Positions 46,025 through 54,590 of a stretch of DNA of 54,590 nucleotides are shown here, one piece after another. A model generated the notes under the pieces. The model worked only from the letters and a program-made list of their open reading frames with translations. It was not told where the DNA came from and did no database searches. A program made the translations under genes and the position numbers. The stretch comes from Gemmatimonadota bacterium (lineage in GTDB: Bacteria; Gemmatimonadota; Gemmatimonadetes; Longimicrobiales; RSA9): assembly GCA_007126035.1 (NCBI GenBank), contig SLCC01000089.1, positions 1 to 54,590 on the forward strand, given 5' to 3'. Within the stretch, counting starts at the first letter, position 1. Each line of letters starts with the position of its first letter.

Positions 46025-46597
46025 ATGAACATGTTCTGGCTGCTGGTCCAGCAGGTGGAGGCCAGCCCTGAGATAGACGACGCACCCGGGATCTTCCAGT
46101 TGAACCTGGGCACGTCGTTCTGGACGTTCGTGATCTTCCTGACGCTCCTCTTCGTGCTGATGAAGTGGGCGTTCCCGCCCATCCTGGGCTATGCCCAGGC
46201 CAGGGAGGAGCGGATCCAGAAGGCGCTGGACGACAGTCGTCAGGCCCGTGAGGAGGCGCGGCTCGCGCTGGAGGAGCAGCGTCGTGACCTGGCCCGTGCC
46301 CGTGAGGAGGCCCAGGCCATCATAACCCAGGGCAAGCAAGACGCGGAGACGCTGCGCCAGGAGCTGTTGGCCCGGACCCAGGAAGAGCAGCAGGAGATGC
46401 TCGAGCGGGCCAAGCGGGACATCGAGCGGGAGCGAGAGCAGGCGGTGGAGTCGCTCCGGGAGGAGGCGGTGGAGATCACGATCGCCGCCACATCGAACCT
46501 GCTGCATCGCCGGGTCGATTCGGAGGAGGATCGTCGTCTGGTGCGGGAGTTCCTCGATCGCACCGAGGTGGCAGCCACGGGACCGGGAGCGTCGTAG
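46025..46597 (+). CDS. atpF: ATP synthase subunit b
   Basis: Peripheral-stalk subunit of 190 residues. One membrane helix (SFWTFVIFLTLLFVLMKWAF) at about 31-50 is followed by a long charged coiled coil (REERIQKALDDSRQAREEA to the end). An extra N-terminal segment of 30 residues precedes the helix. It directly abuts atpH, which begins at the next base. Confidence 0.95.
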   Translation: MNMFWLLVQQVEASPEIDDAPGIFQLNLGTSFWTFVIFLTLLFVLMKWAFPPILGYAQAREERIQKALDDSRQAREEARLALEEQRRDLARAREEAQAIITQGKQDAETLRQELLARTQEEQQEMLERAKRDIEREREQAVESLREEAVEITIAATSNLLHRRVDSEEDRRLVREFLDRTEVAATGPGAS

Positions 46598-47194
46598 GTG
46601 AAGGATCTGACCATAGCCCGCGGCTACGCGTCGGCCCTGTTCGAGGTGGGCGAGCGACACGGGGAGGAGGAGGCCTGCGGCCCGCCGCTGCGAGCCCTGG
46701 CGGAGATGTTCCGCGCGGATCCCCGCACCACCCGGTTCTTCGCCACGCCCAGGATCAGCCGGGAGGCCAGGCGGGAGTCGGTTCGGCGGGCCCTCGAGGG
46801 TCGGGTCCCGGAGCGGCTTCTGCATTTCGTCATGATGCTGCTGGAGAAGCGACGTCAGTCGCTCCTGCCCGAGATCTCCGACGCGTACCAGACGCTATTG
46901 GACGAGCGGGCGGGTCGGCACCGGGCCTACGTGACCATGGCGCGTGAGCCGGACCCGGCCACCGAGGTCCTGCTCGGCGAGCGGCTCTCCGAGCTGCTGG
47001 GCCAGCCGGTGAAGCCGGAGATCGGTATCAACCCCGCCATCCTGGGCGGGTTCATTGTGCGGTACGGCGACCGGTGGCTGGACGCATCGCTCAGGCGCCA
47101 CCTGGTGGCACTGAGGCGTGAGATGATACATGCGCGTCTGCCAGGATCCCTGGCGGAGTCGGCGCAGCAAAGGGTCTGGAAGGGGGAACGGTAG
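46598..47194 (+). CDS. atpH: ATP synthase subunit delta
   Basis: Stalk subunit of 198 residues linking alpha to b. The N-terminal part has YASALFEVGERHGEEE, typical of the helical domain, and the C-terminal part GGFIVRYGDRWLDASLRRHL, the conserved delta motif. It begins with GTG directly after the atpF stop and ends 6 nt before atpA. Confidence 0.94.
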   Translation: MKDLTIARGYASALFEVGERHGEEEACGPPLRALAEMFRADPRTTRFFATPRISREARRESVRRALEGRVPERLLHFVMMLLEKRRQSLLPEISDAYQTLLDERAGRHRAYVTMAREPDPATEVLLGERLSELLGQPVKPEIGINPAILGGFIVRYGDRWLDASLRRHLVALRREMIHARLPGSLAESAQQRVWKGER

Positions 47195-47200
47195 CAGGAC

Positions 47201-48805
47201 ATGGCGACGAACAAGTTTGATCTCCGCGCGAGCGAGATCAAGAAGCTGCTCCTCCGGGAGATCGAGGGGTTCGGCCAGGAGCTGAAGATCGAGGAAGTGG
47301 GCGAGGTCCTGGAGGTCAAGGACGGTGTGGCGCGGATCTACGGGCTAACCAACGCCATGGCCAACGAGATCCTGGAGGTCACCTCGTCCACCACGGGTGA
47401 CCGTGTGGCCGCCCTGGCGTTGAACCTGGAGGAGGACAACATCGGTGCGGTGGTCATGGGTGACTGGACCACGCTCCAGGAGGGCGACGCCGTGCGTCGC
47501 ACCGGCCGGGTGCTGGACATCGCCGTGGGCGCCGGCTACCTGGGCCGGGTGGTCGACCCGCTGGGCATCCCCCAGGACGGCCAGGGCGCCATCGAGACGG
47601 AGGCCCGCCGCCAGATCGACATCGTGGCGCCGGGCATCGTGCTCCGTCAGCCGGTGAAGGAGCCGCTCCAGACCGGGATCAAGGCCATCGATTCCATGAT
47701 CCCCATCGGCCGGGGCCAGCGTGAGCTGATCATCGGGGACCGGGGCACCGGCAAGACTGCCATAGCCCTGGATACGATCATAAACCAGAAGGACACCGAC
47801 GTCATCTGTATCTACTGCGCCGTGGGTCAGCGGGCGGGCAAGGTGGCGGCGGTGGTGGAGACGCTCCGTCAGCACGGTGCCATGGATTACACCATCGTGG
47901 TGGCGGCCAACGCCAGCGACCCGGCCCCGCTCCAGTACATCGCGCCCTATTCGGCCACCGCCCTGGCAGAGCACTTCATGTGGCAGGGCAAGCACACGCT
48001 GGTGGTCTACGACGACCTCTCGAAGCAGGCCCAGGCCTACCGGCAGCTGTCGCTGGTGCTCCGCCGCCCGCCGGGCCGTGAGGCCTACCCGGGCGACGTC
48101 TTCTACCTCCACTCCCGGCTCCTGGAGCGTGCGGCCAAGCTCGCCGACGACCAGGGCGGCGGCTCGCTGACGGCCCTGCCCATCATCGAGACGCAGGCGG
48201 GCGACGTGTCCGCCTACATCCCGACCAACGTGATCTCCATTACCGACGGCCAGATCTTCCTGATCTCGGACCTCTTCTATTCCGGTGTCCGTCCCGCGGT
48301 GGACGTTGGGATCAGCGTCTCGCGGGTCGGCGGCGCGGCCCAGATCAAGGCCATGAAGGCCGTGGCCGGGCGCCTCCGCCTGGACCTGGCCCAGTACCGT
48401 GAGCTGGAGGCCTTCGCCCAGTTCGGCTCCGACCTGGACGCGTCCACGCAGCGACAGTTGGCCCGCGGCGCGCGCACGGTGGAGATCCTGAAGCAACCCC
48501 AGTACGACCCCATGCCCGTGGAGCACCAGGTCATGGTCCTCTACGCGGTGGCCAACGGGTACCTGGACCAGGTCCCCATCGAGCAGATCCAGCGCTGGGA
48601 GACGGGTTTCCACGAGTTCCTGCGGGAGCAGCGGCCCGGCATCGGTCGCTCGATCCGGGACACGGGTACGCTGGCCGACGAGATGGTCACCAAGCTGAAG
48701 GCGGCCATCGAGGAGTACAACGCCCGCTTCGCCGAGCAGGCGGCCAAGGCGGCGGAAGACGCGGCCGGCGTCGCGGCGGCCGATACCGTCGGCGTGGCCT
48801 CGTAG
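47201..48805 (+). CDS. atpA: ATP synthase subunit alpha
   Basis: Regulatory nucleotide-binding subunit of F1, 534 residues. Walker A is [22 protein letters not shown] and the Arg finger region ([15 protein letters not shown]) are present. The C-terminus carries about 25 extra Ala-rich residues beyond the usual end. Family length is about 500-515. Confidence 0.98.
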   Translation: MATNKFDLRASEIKKLLLREIEGFGQELKIEEVGEVLEVKDGVARIYGLTNAMANEILEVTSSTTGDRVAALALNLEEDNIGAVVMGDWTTLQEGDAVRRTGRVLDIAVGAGYLGRVVDPLGIPQDGQGAIETEARRQIDIVAPGIVLRQPVKEPLQTGIKAIDSMIPIGRGQRELIIGDRGTGKTAIALDTIINQKDTDVICIYCAVGQRAGKVAAVVETLRQHGAMDYTIVVAANASDPAPLQYIAPYSATALAEHFMWQGKHTLVVYDDLSKQAQAYRQLSLVLRRPPGREAYPGDVFYLHSRLLERAAKLADDQGGGSLTALPIIETQAGDVSAYIPTNVISITDGQIFLISDLFYSGVRPAVDVGISVSRVGGAAQIKAMKAVAGRLRLDLAQYRELEAFAQFGSDLDASTQRQLARGARTVEILKQPQYDPMPVEHQVMVLYAVANGYLDQVPIEQIQRWETGFHEFLREQRPGIGRSIRDTGTLADEMVTKLKAAIEEYNARFAEQAAKAAEDAAGVAAADTVGVAS

Positions 48806-48824
48806 AGGGAGGTAGCTCGAGTCC

Positions 48825-49703
48825 ATGTCCAAGACCCGGGAGATCAAGCGCCGGCTGCGGTCCATCGAGAAGACCCGCCAGATCACGCGCACCATGGAAA
48901 TGGTGGCGACGTCGAAGATGAAGAAGATGACGGATCTGGTGCAGGCGGCCCGGCCCTATTCGATGGGCCTGGAAGAGGTCATCGGCAGGCTGACGGACCC
49001 GAAGCTCCGCCAGCGGTATCCGCTGCTGCGCCAGCCGTCCAGACAGCGGCGGGCGGCGGTCATACTCCTCACGTCGAACCGGGGCCTGGCCGGCGCGTTC
49101 AACGTGAACCTGATCCGGGAGGCCCGGGAGCTGATGGGCCGGCTGGAAGCGGATGGCGTGGGGGTGGAGCTCCATGTGGTGGGCAAGAAGGGTATAGCCT
49201 TCTTCAGGTTCCAGAACCAGGAGATGGTGACGACCCGCACCGACATCCCGGACCGGCGGGAGCCGCAGCACGCCGCCTGGCTCGTGGACGAGCCCATGAA
49301 GGCGTTCGAACAAGAGGAGCTGGACGCGGTCTACGTCGTCTACTCTCAGTTCCGGTCCGCCCTCTCGATTCCGCCCGCCGTGATGCAGGTCCTGCCGGTG
49401 GAGCCGGCGAAGGCGAGCGCGCAGAGGGACGCCGACCTGGAGGCAGGCATGTACATCCTGTCTCCCGGCCCCGACGAGATCCTGAACAAGCTGCTCCCGC
49501 TCTACGTGCGTAACCGGGTCTACCGGGCGCTGGTGGAGACGTCCGCCGCCGAGCAGAGCTCGCGACGGACGGCCATGAAGAACGCCACGGACAATGCGGG
49601 CGAGATTATCGACAACCTGCGGCGCACGTTCAACCGGGCCCGTCAGGCACAGATCACCCAGGAGATCTCCGAGATCGTGGGCGGCGCCGCCGCGCTCGAA
49701 TAG
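48825..49703 (+). CDS. atpG: ATP synthase subunit gamma
   Basis: Central rotor shaft of 292 residues. The N-terminal helix REIKRRLRSIEKTRQITRTMEMVATSKM and the C-terminal SRRTAMKNATDNAGEIIDNL are the coiled-coil halves, both conserved. The central domain includes LTSNRGLAGAFN. No redox-type Cys insertion is seen. It follows atpA by 19 nt. Confidence 0.97.
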   Translation: MSKTREIKRRLRSIEKTRQITRTMEMVATSKMKKMTDLVQAARPYSMGLEEVIGRLTDPKLRQRYPLLRQPSRQRRAAVILLTSNRGLAGAFNVNLIREARELMGRLEADGVGVELHVVGKKGIAFFRFQNQEMVTTRTDIPDRREPQHAAWLVDEPMKAFEQEELDAVYVVYSQFRSALSIPPAVMQVLPVEPAKASAQRDADLEAGMYILSPGPDEILNKLLPLYVRNRVYRALVETSAAEQSSRRTAMKNATDNAGEIIDNLRRTFNRARQAQITQEISEIVGGAAALE

Positions 49704-49706
49704 TAG

Positions 49707-51176
<1,470 letters not shown>

Positions 51177-51177
51177 G

Positions 51178-51444
51178 TTGCCAAAGCAGAGCCGTCTGTC
51201 CGTGGTCGTGATCACGCCTGACGCCACCGTCTTCGAGGGCGAGGCCGAGATGGTCGTCGTGCCGGCGTGGGACGGCGAAGTGGGATTCCTGCCGAACCAC
51301 GCGCCCATGATGGCCCTGCTCGGCCATGGCGAGATGCGCGTGACGGCACAGGGTCAGTTGCTGCGCTTCCACGTGGACGGCGGGTTCGTCCACGTGGCGG
51401 CCAACCTGGTCAGCGTGCTGAGCGAGCGGGCCGAGGCGCGCTGA
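51178..51444 (+). CDS. atpC: ATP synthase subunit epsilon (short, C-terminal helices absent)
   Basis: Rotor subunit of 88 residues, starting with TTG 1 nt after atpD. It contains the N-terminal beta-sandwich (VVVITPDATVFEGEAEMVVVPAWDGEVGFLPNHAP) and stops at LSERAEAR, where the two C-terminal helices would start. Typical bacterial epsilon has about 130-140 residues. The missing part is the self-inhibitory domain, as also reported for Chlorobium. There is no frameshifted remnant downstream that I can see. Confidence 0.93.
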   Translation: MPKQSRLSVVVITPDATVFEGEAEMVVVPAWDGEVGFLPNHAPMMALLGHGEMRVTAQGQLLRFHVDGGFVHVAANLVSVLSERAEAR

Positions 51445-51512
51445 GCAGGAGGCCACCACCGGCGCTCTTCTTGCACCCGCTCCGGCCGGACCGCTGAACC
51501 CGGAGTCGCCCC

Positions 51513-52118
51513 ATGATACGGCCCGCACTCGTGGCCATGACACTATGCCTGGCTTGCTCATCCCATGCTCACGCCCAGTGGAGCGCGCCTGCGTTCATGC
51601 CGCCACGACCCGGCGACGAAATCGGCCTGTACCTCTCCAGTATCGAGAACTTCGGCGTCCAGGCCGTGTGGCGGCAGACGGGGAATCTGAACCTTGGCCT
51701 GCGGGGTGGGTGGATAGATGGCCCCACGGACGGTGGCGCGGTCGTGGCCGTGGAGAGCTGGGGCCTCCTGCTGCCCGCCGGAGTGGTCATGCCAGTGAAC
51801 GTGGCGTGGACGCTGGGGGCCGGTGCTGTCATCGACGACGGCACTTCCCTCGAGGTCCCCGTGGGAGTGTCCGCTGGCATCACCCCCGCCTTCGGACCGC
51901 TGACCGTCCAGCTCTATGCACACCCCCGCCTCGCCCTGATCATGCGCATGGGAAGAGACGAGCCGGATGAGACGGAGATCGGCGGGCTCTTCGACCTGGG
52001 AGCCGAATTCATGACCGGGGGCGGGCTCAAGGTCCGGCTGGGCGGCACGCTCGGCAGCTTCAACGCCCTGGGCCTGGGTCTGGCAGTGCCCTGGGGGCGG
52101 GGGGTCGAGATACGGTGA
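51513..52118 (+). CDS. Secreted or outer-membrane-like protein, unknown
   Basis: Protein of 201 residues that I do not recognise. A signal peptide (LVAMTLCLACSSHAHA, cleavage before QWS) is likely; LAC is not a good lipobox. Alternating hydrophobic and Gly-rich strands (LNLGLRGGWIDG, WTLGAGAVIDDG, LKVRLGGTLGSFNALGLGLAV) suggest a small beta-barrel. It follows atpC by 68 nt with GGAG before the ATG, and overlaps the PHP gene by 4 nt. Confidence 0.72.
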   Translation: MIRPALVAMTLCLACSSHAHAQWSAPAFMPPRPGDEIGLYLSSIENFGVQAVWRQTGNLNLGLRGGWIDGPTDGGAVVAVESWGLLLPAGVVMPVNVAWTLGAGAVIDDGTSLEVPVGVSAGITPAFGPLTVQLYAHPRLALIMRMGRDEPDETEIGGLFDLGAEFMTGGGLKVRLGGTLGSFNALGLGLAVPWGRGVEIR

Positions 52119-52942
52119 CGGGCGACAACGGGCGCGTCGATCTCCACCTCCACTCCACCGCCTCGGACGGCGGATTGCCGCCAGCGCAGGTGGTCGAGCG
52201 GGCCCGAGCGGCCGGCATCCAGGTGATCGCTCTCACCGACCACGATACCACGGCCGGCGTGGACGCCGCCGCCGCCGCCGCCCACGGGCAGCCGTACGTC
52301 ATACCCGCCATCGAGATCTCCGCCGCCCACGACGGTCGGGACCTGCACATCCTGGGTTACTTCATCGACACCGGCACACCTGCCCTGATCGACTACCTGG
52401 GGCGGGCAGGCACGGCCCGGGTGGACCGGATGCGGGAGATGATCGAGCGGCTGGCCTCCCTCGACCTGGCCGTCGAATTCGACGCCGTCCTCGCCGAGGC
52501 GGGACCCGACGCCGCCTCACTGGCCCGGCCACACCTGGCCCGCGCCATGCACGCCGCCGGTCACGTTGACAGCATCTCAGAGGCCTTCGATCGCTTCATC
52601 GGAGATGAAGGACCCGCGTACGTGGCGGCCCGACTCATGGACGTGCCGGCAGCCATCGACCTGGTCCACCAGGCCGATGGCATCGCCGTCTGGGCACACC
52701 CGCCCCCGGCACTCCTGCAGCCACTCCTCCCCTCCTTCGTCGAAGCCGGGCTGGACGGCCTGGAATGCTACCGCCCACGCCTGCCCGATCACGAGCTCCA
52801 GCGACTGCTCCGGGAGGTGCGCCGCCACCGGCTGGTGGCAACCGGCGGGTCCGACTGGCACGGTGACTGGCAGGGCGATCTCGGCAGCTTCCGCCTCCAC
52901 CGCCATCAGGTACAGGAGTTCCTCGAGCTGGGCGGCGTCTGA
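52115..52942 (+). CDS. PHP-domain phosphoesterase (RNase AM/TrpH-like)
   Basis: Metal-dependent phosphoesterase of 275 residues. The PHP motifs are DLHLHSTASDGGLPP, ALTDHDTTAGVDAA, EISAAHDGRDLHILGYFID and, near the C-terminus, GSDWHGD. Homologues hydrolyse 3',5'-nucleotide bisphosphates or trim RNA 5' ends; the exact substrate here is not fixed by sequence. It begins with GTG overlapping the previous stop. It converges with the RlmI-like gene. Confidence 0.9.
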   Translation: MTGDNGRVDLHLHSTASDGGLPPAQVVERARAAGIQVIALTDHDTTAGVDAAAAAAHGQPYVIPAIEISAAHDGRDLHILGYFIDTGTPALIDYLGRAGTARVDRMREMIERLASLDLAVEFDAVLAEAGPDAASLARPHLARAMHAAGHVDSISEAFDRFIGDEGPAYVAARLMDVPAAIDLVHQADGIAVWAHPPPALLQPLLPSFVEAGLDGLECYRPRLPDHELQRLLREVRRHRLVATGGSDWHGDWQGDLGSFRLHRHQVQEFLELGGV

Positions 52943-53020
52943 CGCAGCCCACTGAGAGTTGCGCACCCCGGGCCGCCCCGTCTCCGGCGACCTGACCACC
53001 CCACGGGGCCAGGCGCCCCG

Positions 53021-54175
53021 CTAATCCAGCGCTCGCAGCAACGCCCCTTTCAGGTAACCCGTCTCCGGGACCTGGAGGATCACCGGGTGGTCTCCGGCCT
53101 GGGTCAGCGGCGAGACGAGCCGCATGGTCCGACCCGAGTCGGCCGCAGCCGACACCAGCATGTCCATGAACGCGCCCGGCGCCACGTGATACGAGCAGCT
53201 GAACGTCAGCAGGTGGCCGCCCGGCTCCAGCAGTCGCATGGCCCGGAGGTTGATCTCCTTGTAGCCGGCCAACGCACGGCCCACCGTTGCCCGGTGCTTG
53301 GCGAAGGCCGGCGGGTCCAGCACGATCACGTCGAACCGGGAGCCCGCCGCCTCGAACGCCCGGAGCTGGTCGAACGCGTTCGCCTCCAGCGTCTGCACAT
53401 TGTCGTATCCATTCAACGCCACGTTCTTCGCCGCCCGGTCAAGCGCCTCACCAGACGAGTCGAGCGCTACCACCTCATCCGCTCCCGGCGCCATGTGCAC
53501 AGCGAACGAGCCGTGGTAGCAGAAGGCATCCAGAGCGCGGCCCCGGGCCAGCCGGCCGGCGAGCAACCTGTTCTCCCGCTGGTCCAGGAAAACCCCCGTC
53601 TTCTGGCCCCGCCACGGCGCCGCCAGGTATCGAATACCACCCTCCTCGACCTCCACCTCCTCAGGTACCTCTCCCCACAGCAGCTCCACCTCCACCGGAA
53701 GCTCCTCGCGAGCACGCACCCGCACGTCGTTCCTCGCCAGGATGCCACCAGGAGAAAGATGCGTCAGCAGCGCCTCCACCACCTCGCCACGGTATGCCTC
53801 CAGACCGGCCGACAGGAGCTGGACCACCACCACACCGCCAAGAACATCCACCACCAGTGACGGGAGACCATCGCCCTCACCGTGCACCGCCCGGTACGCC
53901 GAGGCCTCAATGCCACCACGTCGCCCGATGGACTCACCGATACGGTCAGCCCAGAAATCGCCGCCGATAGTCAACTCCTCCCGCGCCAACATGCGCAGCG
54001 AAATCTCCGACGACGGACTCCACAGCCCCACGCCCAGCACACGGCCAGCAGCGTCCTCCACCCGGACAGCGCCCGCGGGACAAGACGGCCGCTCCACCAC
54101 GTCGCTCCGGTAGATCCACGGATGACCACGCCGCCAACGCGCTTCGCCACGACCACTCACCACCGCTCGGTCCAT
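53021..54175 (-). CDS. RlmI-like 23S rRNA m5C methyltransferase with PUA domain
   Basis: SAM-dependent methyltransferase of 384 residues. An N-terminal PUA domain (RWRRGHPWIYRSDVVERP) binds RNA. A central RlmI/RlmK-type domain (QKTGVFLDQRENR) precedes the SAM site ALDAFCYHGSFAVHMA. The catalytic motifs are VLDPPAFAK and TFSCSYHV, where the Cys is expected to attack C5. I chose ATG 54175 (GGAGG upstream, 10-nt spacing); ATG 54208 and a GTG at 54181 are possible. Confidence 0.92.
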   Translation of the reverse strand: MDRAVVSGRGEARWRRGHPWIYRSDVVERPSCPAGAVRVEDAAGRVLGVGLWSPSSEISLRMLAREELTIGGDFWADRIGESIGRRGGIEASAYRAVHGEGDGLPSLVVDVLGGVVVVQLLSAGLEAYRGEVVEALLTHLSPGGILARNDVRVRAREELPVEVELLWGEVPEEVEVEEGGIRYLAAPWRGQKTGVFLDQRENRLLAGRLARGRALDAFCYHGSFAVHMAPGADEVVALDSSGEALDRAAKNVALNGYDNVQTLEANAFDQLRAFEAAGSRFDVIVLDPPAFAKHRATVGRALAGYKEINLRAMRLLEPGGHLLTFSCSYHVAPGAFMDMLVSAAADSGRTMRLVSPLTQAGDHPVILQVPETGYLKGALLRALD

Positions 54176-54289
54176 CGACACCAGTCCTCCATCCACTCTG
54201 ACCGCCATGACCCCGGAAAGTGCAACTCCAGGGCCCTTCGCGCGACTACCCATAGCCGGTCTCGACCGCCCGCCGACTGTTGCCCCGAC

Positions 54290-54338
54290 CCGTCCGAGCC
54301 CACCGTGGCACGCCGGTGGAATGTTGGGGTCGCTCCGG
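54290..54338 (+). repeat. 49-bp dispersed repeat, copy 2
   Basis: Same orientation as copy 1 (43721-43769), 43 of 49 bases identical. Here the inner segment forms a CCACCG/CGGTGG stem that copy 1 does not keep. It lies 37 nt before the first of two tandem outward promoters. Confidence 0.8.
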
Positions 54339-54374
54339 CCGCATGAAGAAATAGCTGCTCCCCGTCACAGGGGC

Positions 54375-54402
54375 TTGACCCTCGACCCCGATGCTCTAGA
54401 TT
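54375..54402 (+). promoter_or_regulatory. Outward promoter P1 near the window end
   Basis: TTGACC (54375-54380) with TAGATT (54397-54402) at 16-nt spacing. It is less perfect than P2, but in tandem with it and in the same direction. Confidence 0.4.
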
Positions 54403-54437
54403 CCGGGTCGCTCCGGAACAGACAGCCAACGCTGCCC

Positions 54438-54466
54438 TTGACGGATCCGGAGAAAAGATGTAGAAT
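54438..54466 (+). promoter_or_regulatory. Strong outward promoter P2 near the window end
   Basis: TTGACG (54438-54443) and TAGAAT (54461-54466) are separated by 17 nt, a near-consensus sigma-70-type promoter. Transcription would start near 54473 and leave the window. A GCCCC/GGGGC hairpin follows at 54476-54489. Confidence 0.65.
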
Positions 54467-54590
54467 GCAAGGCTTGCCCCTTTGGGGGCTGTTGATTGAA
54501 AACATGGGTGTGGGAGTAGTGAAGTAGAGCGCTTTAGGTAGACGTATTTTGGTGTGGTCGTTCTTGTTGTTTTTAGGCAGGGACAGGCCA
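54467..54590 (+). other. AT-richer untranslated leader, perhaps of a stable-RNA operon
   Basis: The last 120 bases are clearly less GC-rich than the rest, lack a convincing coding frame and lie behind a strong promoter. This resembles an rRNA or tRNA operon leader, but the operon itself would begin beyond the window and no boxA was recognised with confidence. Confidence 0.35.

Noticed and set aside
51513-52118. Lipoprotein assignment from the LAC in the signal peptide
   Set aside because: The residue at -3 is Cys rather than a usual lipobox residue, and a good signal peptidase I site (AHA before Q) follows.

Overview
This high-GC window, with very compact same-strand operons, fits a Gram-negative (diderm) chromosome: it encodes a PilQ-type outer-membrane secretin, PilMNOP, several lipoproteins with lipoboxes and an outer-membrane-like protein. 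Gene content and the use of GTG/TTG starts fit a Gemmatimonadota-like bacterium, but that placement is an inference; no rRNA or other taxonomic marker gene is complete here. Nearly all of it is core chromosome. I see no prophage, insertion sequence, CRISPR array or obvious foreign island.

Region 1 (54-13147, +) is a type IV pilus locus. It opens with a PilS/NtrB-like histidine kinase and an NtrC-family sigma-54 response regulator. Two successive four-gene minor-pseudopilin cassettes follow (FimT/GspH-, PilV-, PilW- and PilX-like, in the same order), then pilM-pilN-pilO-pilP-pilQ and a strong intrinsic terminator. The matching prepilin peptidase lies far away at 39352-40137. The motor genes (pilB, pilT, pilC) and a major pilin are not in the window.

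Region 2 (13437-23942, +) holds housekeeping genes: topA, trmFO, xerC, hslV, hslU, a pair of hairpins, argF, gcvT, and a second sigma-54 activator whose receiver domain has lost the phosphoacceptor Asp. Region 3 (23990-32333, -) is a proteostasis block: dnaK, an HtrA/DegP-type protease, tRNA-Leu(UAG), tig, clpP, clpX, engB and an uncharacterised lipoprotein. Together with hslVU and an M48 lipoprotein protease, most of the cell's general protein quality control lies within about 20 kb.

Region 4 (32608-43507) has mixed strands: a nucleoside transporter plus purine nucleoside phosphorylase, a family 5 solute-binding lipoprotein, thiD, the M48 protease, a SpoU-type RNA methyltransferase, prepilin peptidase, a small membrane protein, a gamma-carbonic-anhydrase-like protein, a threonine-dehydratase-like enzyme and a CNNM/CorC-type membrane protein.

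Region 5 (43932-51444, +) is a complete F-type ATP synthase operon: two small assembly-type membrane proteins, then a, c, b, delta, alpha, gamma, beta and a short epsilon. It is followed by an outer-membrane-like protein, a PHP phosphoesterase and an opposing RlmI-type rRNA methyltransferase. The last 200 bases carry two promoter-like elements, one of them strong, pointing out of the window, probably toward a stable-RNA operon. A 49-bp imperfect repeat lies both upstream of the ATP synthase operon and upstream of these terminal promoters.

I found no clearly new system. The best leads are the duplicated pseudopilin cassette with a shared PilX C-terminal domain, the pseudo-receiver sigma-54 activator, and several structured promoter regions: direct repeats abutting the htrA -35, an inverted repeat around the 38.5-kb promoter, and the 49-bp repeat.
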